A DNA stretch of 64,000 nucleotides from Bin5 sp965200615 (lineage in GTDB: Bacteria; Chloroflexota; Anaerolineae; Caldilineales; Caldilineaceae): positions 1,054,001 through 1,118,000 of the forward strand of contig OZ241377.1 of the NCBI GenBank assembly GCA_965200615.1, read 5' to 3'. The translations under genes were made by a program, and so were the position numbers. The notes beneath the pieces were generated by a model. The model did no database searches and had not been told where the DNA came from. It was given only the letters and a program-made list of their open reading frames with translations. Below are positions 52,816-61,958 of this stretch, one piece after another (the first letter of the stretch is position 1; every line of letters begins with the position of its first letter).

Positions 52816-54291
52816 ATGTACAGGCGCGAGATCGAACCCTCCCACGACCTGTCCCACGCCTGCCAGCGCTTCCTCGACGATCTGCGCCGGTGGGCATACG
52901 AGTCGATCGACCGCTACGCGGACGAGCCGGCCACCGACGTCCATGACCAGGGCGCCTACACCACCGGTTGGGAGCCGCTCCTGCACGCCGGCCCGGACGA
53001 ACGCATTCTGCGCTTCCTGCAACGGAAACGCGATCGCATCCGCGATCATTTCACCGGGACGCAGCAGTGGCGGCATGGCTACTGGCGCATGCAGGAGGCG
53101 CACCACGGTGCCGAACACTATGAGCTCTTCCTGGGCGCCCTGCAGCGGGTCCTGCCGGACGACCGCGAGACGGCCCGGCAGCTGGACGACGTCGCCGAGC
53201 ACATGGGCAACTGGTCAAGCGGGGCGCCGGCCTGGTTCGATTGGGACCGGCGGCGCTTCCATTCGCTCTTCTTCGGCGCCGACGGGCTGCGTACAGAACC
53301 GGGCATGGCGCTCAATTCACCGGACCATCTGCGCTGCGTCAACATCTGCCTGCTGGCGGCGTCGCACCCGGATACGGAAGCAGCCAGGAACCGCTATATC
53401 GATCTGGCGACGGTCTACGCGGGGGAGTGGGCGGACGCCATTCTGGCCGGGAATGCGCTGCCGATTGCCCTGACCCCCGGCGGCATCCTGTACGAGTTCA
53501 GCGCCGATGACAAAGCGCTCTACTACGCCTTCATGGGCGAGGCCCCCGACCTGCAGGCGGAGGTCGACCGGGCGGAGAATCTGCTCGGCTCCGACGCGGT
53601 CAATACATTCCTGCGCCTGTGGCAGGACAGCGGCGAACTCCGCTTTCGACAGGCGGCCGAACGGCTGCTGGAGCCTCTGGCCGCGCAGCTGGCCGACCCG
53701 GCCGCCGGCGCGGCCGCCGATGCGGTGCGAGCCTATCGCCGCTGGACCGGCGACACGCGCTACGATAAGGCGGTATTGGAGGCTGTGGCCGGGCTCGCCC
53801 CCTTCGACATCACCGAAACTTCTCTGGACACAGAATACAAACACCCCGCCCGCCGCGCATCCGGCGTGGGCAAGCGGTCCGACGCGCCGCGCTGGCTCGA
53901 AGACGGCCGCGAGCGGCGCCACAATCCGATCACACTGGCGGTGGCCGCGGAAATTGACGAAGACAGCGCGCTGCACGCACGCGCCGTAGACCTGGCCCGC
54001 ACCTACTTTCTCCTGGCGCGCGCCGCCTTCCCGGACGGCCGCGACCACGGCTGCTCGGCGCGCTCGGTCAGCGCCATCGCCCGCGGTCATGGGCGCGAAA
54101 ACCACGCCGGCATGGCGACGGCGGTGTTGGGCCCGGCGCTGGATTACGCGCCCCTGGTTGCGGTTTCAGCAGGGAAAGAATCTGCTCCGGCTCGGGCGGG
54201 TTTGAATTCGGTTCATAGGCGGGCGGCCAGATCCAGCTGCATGTCTCATCGGTATAGAGTCTTTGCCAGGATGGGACGGGGGCGTCCATAA
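52816..54291 (+). CDS. Hypothetical (alpha/alpha)-barrel protein coupled to the fucosidase, aberrant C-terminus
   Basis: A 491-residue protein without a family I can name. Repeated helical pairs and motifs such as GYWRMQEAHHGAEHYELFL and RGHGRENHAGMATAVL suggest an (alpha/alpha)6-barrel of the glycosidase/lyase kind. It starts 2 bp after the fucosidase stop, so it is probably made with it and acts on the same sugars. After LGPALDYAP the last ~40 residues become Arg/Ser/Ala-rich and unlike the rest. On the opposite strand the same stretch encodes a natural-looking N-terminus. I suspect the true 3' end was replaced by a rearrangement near 54150. Confidence 0.6.
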   Translation: MYRREIEPSHDLSHACQRFLDDLRRWAYESIDRYADEPATDVHDQGAYTTGWEPLLHAGPDERILRFLQRKRDRIRDHFTGTQQWRHGYWRMQEAHHGAEHYELFLGALQRVLPDDRETARQLDDVAEHMGNWSSGAPAWFDWDRRRFHSLFFGADGLRTEPGMALNSPDHLRCVNICLLAASHPDTEAARNRYIDLATVYAGEWADAILAGNALPIALTPGGILYEFSADDKALYYAFMGEAPDLQAEVDRAENLLGSDAVNTFLRLWQDSGELRFRQAAERLLEPLAAQLADPAAGAAADAVRAYRRWTGDTRYDKAVLEAVAGLAPFDITETSLDTEYKHPARRASGVGKRSDAPRWLEDGRERRHNPITLAVAAEIDEDSALHARAVDLARTYFLLARAAFPDGRDHGCSARSVSAIARGHGRENHAGMATAVLGPALDYAPLVAVSAGKESAPARAGLNSVHRRAARSSCMSHRYRVFARMGRGRP

Positions 54292-54357
54292 GCGCCTTCC
54301 TTTGCGTGAGGGCATCTGTCCTGTCATCTGTCATTGTAGCATGAAAGAACTGAGCGA

Positions 54358-55413
54358 ATGACACCCCTACAGCTCGGCATCATCGGTTGCGGCACGGTCG
54401 GCGCCGCCCACGCCTACGCTGCCGCGGCCTCCGACCAGATCGAGCTGGTTGCCGTCGCCGATGTGCAGCGGGCGCTGGCAGAGAAGATTGCCGCCGCCCA
54501 CACGGTGGAGACGGTCTACAACAGCGGCGCAGAACTGCTGACCGATACCCGTGTAGAGGCTGTGGTCCTGGCGCTGCCGGCCTCTTTCCGCATCGAACTG
54601 GGGATGCAGGCCCTGCGCGCCGGCAAACACCTGCTGACGGAAAAGCCGGTCGCCCGCAGCGCCGACGAGGTGCGCCAGCTCATCTCCGCCCAGGGGGACC
54701 GGGTCGCGGCCTGCTGCTCCTCCCGCTTTCACTTTCTGGAATCGAACCGGATCGTTACCGACTGGATCGCGCAGGGCAAGCTGGGCGCGCTGCGTCTGCT
54801 CCGCTGCCGCGTCATCTTTCCGGCGTCTCCGGCGCCGGAGACAACACCGCCGGCCTGGCGGCTCAGCCGCGAGCTGAACGGCGGCGGCATTCTCGTCAAC
54901 TGGGGTTGCTACGATCTGGACTATCTGCTGGGCATCACCGGCTGGCGGCTGCGCCCGCAGACGGTGCTGGCGCAGAGCTGGCGCGTTCCCTCCACCTTCG
55001 CCGATACGGTTGCGCCGGAATCCGACGGTGAGACGCACATCGCCGGGCTGGTGCGCTGCGTCGGCGGCGCCGTGCTCACCTATGAACGCGGCGAGTACGC
55101 CGTGGCGCAGGCGGAGGCTTCCTGGGAGGTGATCGGGGAGACCGGCTCGCTGCGCCTGCGGATGACACCGGCGCCGGAGAAGGAGATTCTACAGTTCGAA
55201 GCGACCCGCGCCGAGGGGACGGTCTCGCGGACGCTGTGGTCGGGCAGCGATTCTTACAACGATATCCACCGCGGCCTGCTGGAGGACTTCGCAGCCGCGG
55301 TCCGCACAGGCCGTCCCCCTCAGACGACGCTGAAGCAGGCGCTGCTGGTGCAGCAGCTCACCGATGCGATGTACAGATCGGCGGAGACGGGGGAGACGGT
55401 GGAGATAACATAG
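54358..55413 (+). CDS. Gfo/Idh/MocA-family oxidoreductase
   Basis: A 351-residue NAD(P)-dependent sugar dehydrogenase-like protein. The Rossmann GxGxxG is GIIGCGTVGAAHA (residues ~7-19). AGKHLLTEKPVARS holds the conserved Lys of the EKP motif (~95). GGGILVNWGCYDLDYLLGITG occupies the family's GGGxxxDxGxHxxD position, with Asn and Tyr/Cys where Asp and His are usual. This could alter catalysis. It follows the fucosidase pair in the same orientation and probably oxidises a related sugar or inositol. Its 3' side borders an AT-rich wreck. Confidence 0.88.
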   Translation: MTPLQLGIIGCGTVGAAHAYAAAASDQIELVAVADVQRALAEKIAAAHTVETVYNSGAELLTDTRVEAVVLALPASFRIELGMQALRAGKHLLTEKPVARSADEVRQLISAQGDRVAACCSSRFHFLESNRIVTDWIAQGKLGALRLLRCRVIFPASPAPETTPPAWRLSRELNGGGILVNWGCYDLDYLLGITGWRLRPQTVLAQSWRVPSTFADTVAPESDGETHIAGLVRCVGGAVLTYERGEYAVAQAEASWEVIGETGSLRLRMTPAPEKEILQFEATRAEGTVSRTLWSGSDSYNDIHRGLLEDFAAAVRTGRPPQTTLKQALLVQQLTDAMYRSAETGETVEIT

Positions 55414-55451
55414 AGGTGAAAGAGAATTCGATAAAAACTGTCGTGTTTATC

Positions 55452-55571
55452 TCAAAACGAAATGTCGGCGACTTCAATGTGACGATTTCGGTAAACCAGA
55501 TTTCCATCTAAATCGAAGTTCAAACTCATAATCATCGAACCCCGTTCTGATATTCCACCTGAATTCGCCCC
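55452..55571 (-). pseudogene. C-terminal fragment of an unidentified gene
   Basis: The minus strand reads SMIMSLNFDLDGNLVYRNR then HIEVADISF and stop, preceded by stops in frame, so only ~38 residues remain. The composition is natural and coding-like, and it lies downstream of the DarT-like remnant in the same orientation, where a partner gene would be expected. No family recognised. Confidence 0.35.
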
Positions 55572-55658
55572 TTATTAAAAGTAAATGCGTCTTCTGTGTG
55601 TTGGCGTGTGTCGTCGTCGGAGCGAATTATTATCTGAAGACGAAATGGGTCCGGGGAC

Positions 55659-56451
55659 TTAGTTTCGGGGGAATAATGACAAGTATGCTGCCTCGCTGTC
55701 CATTCGCACCGACTCCAGGTAGGTGTGCTGCTTGTAGAACAATTCGCTCCGAGCCGTTGCTAGAATCCTTCCCTCATGCTGATGCCGCTGTGCATCGGTA
55801 AGTAGATGCAACAAGGTATCCTTTTCTGCTTCAGAACGACAATATATCCATTTCAGGCTTTCCATATCCAAGTGGCCGGGAATAACCACTTCTGCGTTGC
55901 GGCGAGAAATAATGTCTGATTCTTCGGGTCTGCTGAAATCAATTGGGCCTGTGTGACAAATTTTGCGCCAATCCAGACCGGCTAGATCTTGCGCTGTAGA
56001 CATGATCTGGTAATTCTTAGATGCAAGTCCTCTATCGGAGAACCAACTGTCTTCACGACTCAGAATCTGAGCAGAATCAAACAGGAAGAATACGGGGACG
56101 GGACAGTGTGCATCTGGAAATCTGGACCGCTGGAGAGTCTCCGCACTTTTGACCCCCTCAGCGTAATACTGTGTGGGTGTCTTGGGGCGGAAGTATAAGC
56201 GCACGAGTCTTTAGATCCATGACTGAGTCCCAGCAAGGACCTCATTGCTACCACTGCTTACAGGCAGCCTATGCGTATCTTCTAAACGCTGCCTACTATA
56301 CAGATATCCCGACGATAGAATCCGGGCGGCGTTTTGGATATTCGGTGTAGTGACACAGAAATCTGGGCCACCACCGCTCAGACCGTCTAACCCAATCCAT
56401 TTGGGATAGATTATCGAGAACGGCTTTAATCTGATCAGCATCGTGCTTCAT
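55659..56451 (-). pseudogene. DarT-like (DUF4433) ADP-ribosyltransferase toxin with frameshift and nonsense mutation
   Basis: Joined over two lesions, the minus strand gives a full DarT-like protein of about 260 residues. It starts MKHDADQIKAVLDNL, and the ADP-ribosyltransferase opening CHYT-NIQNAARILSSGYL is restored by removing one base near 56343. It then runs to GTQSWI, where an in-frame TAA (56211-56213) interrupts, and resumes as RLVRLYFRPKTPTQYYAEG. The catalytic Glu lies in RRNAEVVIPGHLDMESLKWIYCRS-type sequence. DarT modifies thymidine in single-stranded DNA. No DarG macrodomain antitoxin is seen. ATG 56451 would be the start. Loss of the toxin after loss of its antitoxin is the expected order. 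Confidence 0.75.
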
Positions 56452-56460
56452 GTGTTCGGC

Positions 56461-56640
56461 TCACTGCAAGTAATCCTGGAAAAGGCTCAACTGTTGAACC
56501 GCATTTGCATAATCAGTACGTTGAATGAAGGCTGACGGCAAGATCTGCAAACCAATCACTGACCTGGATTCGTACTTGCTATAGTCATCTGCCAGAAAAA
56601 CTGGCGTCACATATTCAAGTTCAGCGAATCTCTCAATCTT
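56461..56640 (-). pseudogene. C-terminal fragment of the gene upstream of the DarT-like remnant
   Basis: The minus strand encodes RFAELEYVTPVFLADDYSKY, then ESRSVIGLQILPSAFIQRTD and ANAVQQLSLFQDYLQ, and stops 9 bp before the DarT-like start, as in an operon. Its 5' part is cut off by the leader of the plus-strand isomerase gene near 56650. Not recognised; it could be an old antitoxin or accessory gene of the toxin. Confidence 0.4.
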
Positions 56641-56660
56641 CAGAAAGGAACGAATGCACA

Positions 56661-57461
56661 GTGAACTACGCATTTATGAGCTTTTCCTGCCCGCAGGCCA
56701 CCTTCGCGGAGATGCTGGAACTGGCCGCGCAGTACGGCTACGACGGCATCGAGCCCCGCGCCGCCGGCGCTCAGAGCCACGGGGTGGAGTTGGAGGCGTC
56801 GGCGGAGCAGAGAACGTCCTTCCGCGAACAGGCGGCTGACGCCGGCATCGCCATCTGCTGCCTGGCCGCGGGCAACCGCTTTGCCGATCCCGCAGACCGG
56901 GACGCACAGGTGGAAGAGACGCTCCGGTACATCGACCTGGCCGCAGACATCGGCGCGCCCGCGCTGCGCATCTTCGGCGGCCGCTTCCCGGCCAGCATCA
57001 GCCAGGAAGCGGCCATCAGCGGCGTGGCGGACGCTCTCACGCGTCTGGCGGATCGAGCCGGCGGCCGCGGCGTCGTCGTATGCATGGAAACGCACGACGC
57101 CTGGTGCAACCCCGCCAACGTTGCCGCGGTGATGGAACGGGTTGATCACCCGGCGATTGGCGTAAACTGGGATGCCGCGCATCCGGTGCGCACAGAGGGC
57201 TGGACGCTGGCGGACTCCTATCGCACCCTGCGGCGCTGGATCCGCCATGCCCATGTGCACGACCTGTTCCTGGACGCGAATCGCCCGGACTACACGGCTT
57301 TTGGCACGGGAGATATCGATCACAAAGAGGTGATGGAACTGCTGCGCGACGGCGGCTACGACGGTTATCTCAGCGGCGAATGGATCAACTGGGAGCCGCC
57401 CGACGTTCACCTGCCGCGCGAGATCGCGACGCTGCGCGGATACGAGCGCGCGCTGGCGTGA
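56661..57461 (+). CDS. Xylose isomerase-like TIM-barrel sugar phosphate isomerase/epimerase
   Basis: A 266-residue AP-endonuclease-2/xylose isomerase-like TIM barrel. YGYDGIEPRAAG, ALRIFGGRFPAS, VVCMETHDAW (metal Glu), IGVNWDAAHP (Asp and His ligands), HAHVHDLF and YLSGEWINW (final metal Glu) follow the usual order of metal ligands. Such proteins isomerise or epimerise ketoses or inositol derivatives. GTG 56661 is taken as the start; an ATG at 56654 is out of frame. It is followed 84 bp later by an enolase-superfamily gene, which suggests a sugar-acid pathway. Confidence 0.88.
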   Translation: MNYAFMSFSCPQATFAEMLELAAQYGYDGIEPRAAGAQSHGVELEASAEQRTSFREQAADAGIAICCLAAGNRFADPADRDAQVEETLRYIDLAADIGAPALRIFGGRFPASISQEAAISGVADALTRLADRAGGRGVVVCMETHDAWCNPANVAAVMERVDHPAIGVNWDAAHPVRTEGWTLADSYRTLRRWIRHAHVHDLFLDANRPDYTAFGTGDIDHKEVMELLRDGGYDGYLSGEWINWEPPDVHLPREIATLRGYERALA

Positions 57462-57545
57462 GGAAAAGACCCTGGCCGCCGCGCCGGTCGCGTAAGCCTG
57501 CGACGGTCACAAGTTAACCTTGCACAGACACCGAGGGAACGAAAA

Positions 57546-59009
57546 ATGCCCATCCGCCTGCTCGACTTCGATCTCCATATCCTCAACATGCGCAACCGCA
57601 TGCCCTTCCGCTACGGCATCGTCACCATGACCGCGCTGCCGCATCTCTTCTTGCAGGCGCAGATCGACGTAGACGGCAAGCAGGCTGACGGAATCGCCGC
57701 CGAGGGCCTGGCGCCCAAATGGTTTACCAAAGTGCCCGATTCGTCGATGGCCCAGGACATCGACGAGATGCTCGATGTAATCCAGGCGGCCTGCCGGCAC
57801 GCCCAGAAAGCCGGCGCAGCCAACACGGTCTTCGACCTGTGGCAGGCCATCTACAGTTCCCAGGAGGCCTGGGCCGCAGATACGGACTACCCGCCGCTGC
57901 TGTGGTCGTTCGGCGTTTCGCTGGTGGAACGGGCGATCATCGACGGCTTCTGCCGGGCAACGCGCACGACCTTCGCCCAGGCTGTGCGCGCAAACAGCCT
58001 GGGCGCCCGCCTGCCCGAGCTGCGGCCGGAACTGGCCGGGCGTACGCCGGCGGACCTGCTCCCGGCCAAGCCCCTTGAACGGGTTATCGTTCGGCATACA
58101 GTCGGCATGATCGATCCCCTCACCGATGACGAAATCCTGCCCGAAGATCAGGTCGACGACGGCTTGCCCGCATCGCTGGACGCTTCCATTCAGGCCTACG
58201 GCTTGACCCACTTCAAGATCAAGATCGGCGGCGACATCGACGCGGACAGGGCGCGGCTGCAACGCATCGCCGCGCTGCTGGACGAACGCAATGTCGATTA
58301 CCGGCACACGCTCGACGGCAACGAGACCTATCACAACGTTGCCGACTTTCGCGCTCTGTGGGAAGGCCTGAACGCCGACCCGGCCCTCCGCGGCTTCCTG
58401 AAGCGGCTGATTTTCGTCGAACAGCCCTTCCACCGCGATATCGCCCTCAGCCAGGAGGTGGGCGCGGCTCTGCTCGCCTGGCGCGAACGGCCGCCTATCA
58501 TCATCGACGAATCCGACGGCGAGCTTTCCAGCGCGCCCACAGCCCTCGAAAGCGGCTACGTGGGCACCAGCCACAAGAACTGTAAAGGCATCTTCAAGGG
58601 CATCGCCAACACCTGCCTCATCCGTCACCGCCAGCGCCAGCAGCCGGACGCGCTCCATATCATCAGCGCCGAGGACCTCTGCAACCTGGGGCCGGTAGCC
58701 CTGCTGGAGGACCTGGCCGTGCTGGCGACGCTGGGCATCGAACACGCCGAACGCAACGGCCATCACTACTTCGCCGGCCTGTCGATGCTGCCGGACGACC
58801 TGCAGGGGCAGATGCTGGCTGCGCACGGCGATCTCTACCGCCCGCACACGACCCCAAGCGGGCGCCGTTTCCCGACACTGGCGGTAGAGAACGGCTCTGT
58901 TGATGTGGGCAGCGTCACGGCCGCGCCCTTTGGCCCAAAAACGGTTCTGGACCCATCGCAGTTTACGCCGGTGGCCGAATGGAAATACGAATCGCTGGGG
59001 CTGGACTGA
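57546..59009 (+). CDS. Enolase-superfamily enzyme, second paralogue
   Basis: A 487-residue protein with the enolase-superfamily barrel: HFKIKIGGD (KxK strand), HTLDGNETY (first metal ligand), LIFVEQPFHRD (Glu), PIIIDESDGE (third ligand) and TSHKNCKGIFKG (second Lys). Compared with the gene at 7836 it shares the CKG segment and order of motifs but has a longer cap and C-terminus. It follows the TIM-barrel isomerase in the same direction. The ATG at 57546 follows GAGGGAACG. The substrate is not known; a sugar or uronic acid derivative is plausible given the neighbours. Confidence 0.82.
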   Translation: MPIRLLDFDLHILNMRNRMPFRYGIVTMTALPHLFLQAQIDVDGKQADGIAAEGLAPKWFTKVPDSSMAQDIDEMLDVIQAACRHAQKAGAANTVFDLWQAIYSSQEAWAADTDYPPLLWSFGVSLVERAIIDGFCRATRTTFAQAVRANSLGARLPELRPELAGRTPADLLPAKPLERVIVRHTVGMIDPLTDDEILPEDQVDDGLPASLDASIQAYGLTHFKIKIGGDIDADRARLQRIAALLDERNVDYRHTLDGNETYHNVADFRALWEGLNADPALRGFLKRLIFVEQPFHRDIALSQEVGAALLAWRERPPIIIDESDGELSSAPTALESGYVGTSHKNCKGIFKGIANTCLIRHRQRQQPDALHIISAEDLCNLGPVALLEDLAVLATLGIEHAERNGHHYFAGLSMLPDDLQGQMLAAHGDLYRPHTTPSGRRFPTLAVENGSVDVGSVTAAPFGPKTVLDPSQFTPVAEWKYESLGLD

Positions 59010-59227
59010 ACGCATGACAGGCAGTGGCGCGGCCGGTGGGACAACCTGATTCGGTAACGAATACGAAGTGGCAGAAGCGCAACTTTAGGGCGGCTGCCGT
59101 GTTTTCTCTTGTAGAACGGCATAAGAATTTCGTCCTGCTTCCTTCCACATGCGAGACTGTTCCCCCGCTCCTGCGCCGGAAGGTCTATAAGCAGAGAATC
59201 GCGCTCCCATAATCGCGCCCCCATACA

Positions 59228-60616
59228 ATGGATTCCATAACACCGCCATCCCCAGCGGAAGAAACTGAATCCCAGGAAGCAAACATCGTTCTGGCGCCGA
59301 ACACCGCGTGGGATACGGCGACCAAGAGAACGGTCCTGATCGTGCTGCTCGTCGTCGGCGCGCTCATCTTCTGGATCAGCCGCCCGGTCCTGCCGATTCT
59401 GATCATGGCGGGGCTCGTCTCCTACTTCCTGATCCCCATTGTCGATCTGTGCGAACGGGTGCGCATTCCCCGCAGCGTGAGCACGATCGTCCTGTATCTG
59501 CTCTTCCTGGTTCTGTTGATCCTGGCCCCCGTTCTGCTTGTGCCGATTCTGCTGTCCCAGCTCAGGGCGCTCTATTTTGATGTGCCGGCAGCGGCGCGAA
59601 CCTTTCTTCTCTTTCTGCAGGAGTCGGTCGCAGACCTGCCAACCAGTGGGACCATCCTCGGTCTTGATGTCACGTTTGAAGGGGTGGTGGGCCAGATCCA
59701 ACAGACGCTGGCCGACGAGATTGCGGTGGAACGGTTCCTGCCCGGCGCGCAGCAGATTCTGGACTACGTCAATCAGCTTCTGAGTACGGCGACGAACGTG
59801 GTGAGCAGCACCGCGACCATCGGCTTGACGGTGGTTGGCAGCATCGTCAATATCGTCGTGTTCCTGCTGCTTCTCTTCTTCATCAGCCTGTACTTGACCA
59901 AAGACGCGCCCCGCATCCAGCGCTATGTGGAAGGGCTGTTCCCGGTTGAGTACTATTCGGAAGGCGTCGAGCTGATGCGCCGGCTGCGCAACATCTGGAA
60001 CGCCTTCTTCCGCGGGCAGCTCATCCTCTCGCTGTCGATCGGCGTGGCGACCTATTTCTCGCTGAGCCTGATGGGAATGCGGGGCGCGCTGATCCTGGCG
60101 ATTCTGGCCGGCGCGCTCGAAATCCTGCCCAATATCGGCCCCATCCTGGCGATGATCCCGGCCGTCATCATCGCCTTGGCGCAAGGGAGCTCCACGCTCG
60201 AACTGAGCAACCTGAACTTCGCTCTCCTGGTAATCGGGGTCTACTTCATCATTCAGCAGCTGGAGCACCAGATTCTCGTGCCGCGCGTGATCGGCACGAG
60301 TGTCCATCTTCATCCGGTCGTGGTGGTGTGCGGCGTCGTGGTGGGGGCAAGCGTGGGGGGGATATTGGGCGCGTTTCTGGCCGCGCCGGTCATCGCCAGC
60401 CTGCGGCTGCTCGGCAGCTATACCCACGCCAAACTGCTCAACTATCCACCCTTCAGCGACCGCCGCCCGGTCGCGGAGCGTCAACGCGCCGGCGTCTACC
60501 GCAGGGTCGTGGTTTCGGGGGCAGAGGAGCCCGCTTCACTCCCTGATATGGAATTGGAAGAGGACGCGCACGCGCCGCCCGCTTCCCAGACCGCCAACTC
60601 ACCCGCAGGCGATTAA
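59228..60616 (+). CDS. AI-2E family (PerM/TqsA-like) membrane transporter
   Basis: A 462-residue polytopic membrane protein. LIFWISRPVLPILIMAGLVSYFLIPIVD, the long amphipathic central part, LLFFISLYLTKDAPRI, GALEILPNIGPILAMIPAVIIAL and QQLEHQILVPRVIGTSVHLHP are typical of the AI-2E family. Members export various small molecules or ions; a role in AI-2 signalling should not be assumed. About 70 C-terminal residues are acidic and disordered. It is convergent with tsaD, 37 bp between stops. Confidence 0.93.
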   Translation: MDSITPPSPAEETESQEANIVLAPNTAWDTATKRTVLIVLLVVGALIFWISRPVLPILIMAGLVSYFLIPIVDLCERVRIPRSVSTIVLYLLFLVLLILAPVLLVPILLSQLRALYFDVPAAARTFLLFLQESVADLPTSGTILGLDVTFEGVVGQIQQTLADEIAVERFLPGAQQILDYVNQLLSTATNVVSSTATIGLTVVGSIVNIVVFLLLLFFISLYLTKDAPRIQRYVEGLFPVEYYSEGVELMRRLRNIWNAFFRGQLILSLSIGVATYFSLSLMGMRGALILAILAGALEILPNIGPILAMIPAVIIALAQGSSTLELSNLNFALLVIGVYFIIQQLEHQILVPRVIGTSVHLHPVVVVCGVVVGASVGGILGAFLAAPVIASLRLLGSYTHAKLLNYPPFSDRRPVAERQRAGVYRRVVVSGAEEPASLPDMELEEDAHAPPASQTANSPAGD

Positions 60617-60653
60617 CCGCAGCACAGGCACGGCGCCTGCGCCCCCAGGTCGT

Positions 60654-61958
60654 TCACCGCTGCATCGAATCCACCAAAGGCAAACTCGCATATACGTCGA
60701 GGGCGAGGAAGTCGCGCGCCGACGGCTCGATTGGCTGGTCGTGGGGAGTCGAACGTGCGACCGCTTCCGCATCCTGCCGATGTTCGCGGCCCGCAGGAGA
60801 GGATTGGCGGCCCGGACCATAAAACTGCCTGTAATAGGCCGCGGTGCCGATCATGGCTGCATTGTCCGTGCACAGAAAAAGAGACGGACAATGAAGGGGC
60901 AGACCGATTTGGGCAAAATGCTGTTCAGCCGACCGGCGCAGCAGCCCGTTCGCGCTGACCCCGCCGCAGATACAGACCTGCTTCACGCCAAACGCGGCGG
61001 CGGCGTCCGCGGTTTTGCCCACCAGCACATCCACCACCGCCATCTGAAAAGCGGCGGCAACATCGGCCGCTGTCTGGACCTGGCGCGCCTCCGTTCCCGC
61101 CCGTTCGAGCTGCCGCATCAGATTGAGAACGGCGGTCTTCAGTCCGGAAAAGCTGAAATTGAAACGGTGCTCGCCATGGACGGGCGAGACGGTGGGCAGG
61201 GGAGACGCCTTAGCGTCCGGTTGGCGTTCTGTCCGCCGGCCCGACCGCATGAGCGGTCGGGGGAGATGGAAACGGTCGGTATCCCCGCTTTCCGCAGCCG
61301 CCTGAATCGCCGGACCGCCCGGATAGCCCAGATTCAGCAGCCGCGCCACCTTGTCGAACGCCTCCCCGGCGGCATCGTCCAGAGTTGCGCCCAGGAGCCG
61401 GTAACGGCAGTGCCCCTCCATCAGCACAAGCTCCGTATGGCCGCCGGAAACGACCAGGATCAGCGCCGGGAACTGATCAGATGCGCTGCCGCTTCGTTGC
61501 GTGCGCCCGTTGCCGTCCTCAGAGGCTGAATATTCGGCCCCGGGCGCACGATCCGGATACAGCCAGTTGCTGTAGACATGCCCTTCCAGATGATTCACCG
61601 GAATCAGCGGCAGACCGCTGGCGAAGGCCAGCCCTTTCGCCAGATTGACGCCGACAAGAAGACTGCCGGCCAAGCCGGGTCCGTGGGTGACGGCGATGGC
61701 GTCCAGCTCGCGCACATGCGCGACCGAGGCATCCGCCAGCGCCTCCTCGACGACAGTCTGAATTGCGAGAACGTGCTGGCGGCTGGCGACCTCCGGGTAG
61801 ACGCCGCCGAATCGCCGGTGGAGCTCGATCTGGCTGGCAACCCGGTTGCTGAGGATATGGCGGCCGTCCGCCACGACCGCGGCCGCGGTCTCATCGCAGC
61901 TGGTTTCGATCGCGAGGATGCGGTATGCCGGCGAGCCGCCTGCGTTCGTCAAGCTCAT
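60654..61958 (-). CDS. tsaD: tRNA N6-threonylcarbamoyladenosine transferase
   Basis: A 434-residue TsaD, which attaches threonylcarbamoyl to A37 of ANN-decoding tRNAs with TsaB/TsaE. LAIETSCDETAAAVV, VTHGPGLAGSLLVGV, the metal-binding HLEGH, LVVSGGHTELV, DAAGEAFDKVAR, NFSFSGLKTAV and CTDNAAMIG are all present. It is ~90 residues longer than usual because of two polar inserts, YSASEDGNGRTQRSGSAS near 145 and SGRRTERQPDAKASP near 245, plus a long C-terminus. It overlaps the upstream MraY-like gene by 4 bases (ATGA), so the two are coupled. Confidence 0.96.
   Translation of the reverse strand: MSLTNAGGSPAYRILAIETSCDETAAAVVADGRHILSNRVASQIELHRRFGGVYPEVASRQHVLAIQTVVEEALADASVAHVRELDAIAVTHGPGLAGSLLVGVNLAKGLAFASGLPLIPVNHLEGHVYSNWLYPDRAPGAEYSASEDGNGRTQRSGSASDQFPALILVVSGGHTELVLMEGHCRYRLLGATLDDAAGEAFDKVARLLNLGYPGGPAIQAAAESGDTDRFHLPRPLMRSGRRTERQPDAKASPLPTVSPVHGEHRFNFSFSGLKTAVLNLMRQLERAGTEARQVQTAADVAAAFQMAVVDVLVGKTADAAAAFGVKQVCICGGVSANGLLRRSAEQHFAQIGLPLHCPSLFLCTDNAAMIGTAAYYRQFYGPGRQSSPAGREHRQDAEAVARSTPHDQPIEPSARDFLALDVYASLPLVDSMQR

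Noticed and set aside
51395..52897. 500-residue minus-strand frame opposite the fucosidase
   Set aside because: The plus-strand GH29 motifs are unambiguous; the antisense frame is compositionally odd.
56654..56839. ATG with a good ribosome site opening a 61-residue frame
   Set aside because: The in-register TIM-barrel gene starting at GTG 56661 accounts for the coding potential; the ATG frame is a shadow.
58835..60484. 549-residue minus-strand frame opposite the AI-2E transporter
   Set aside because: His/Gln/Asp-rich antisense sequence of a membrane protein gene; not coding.
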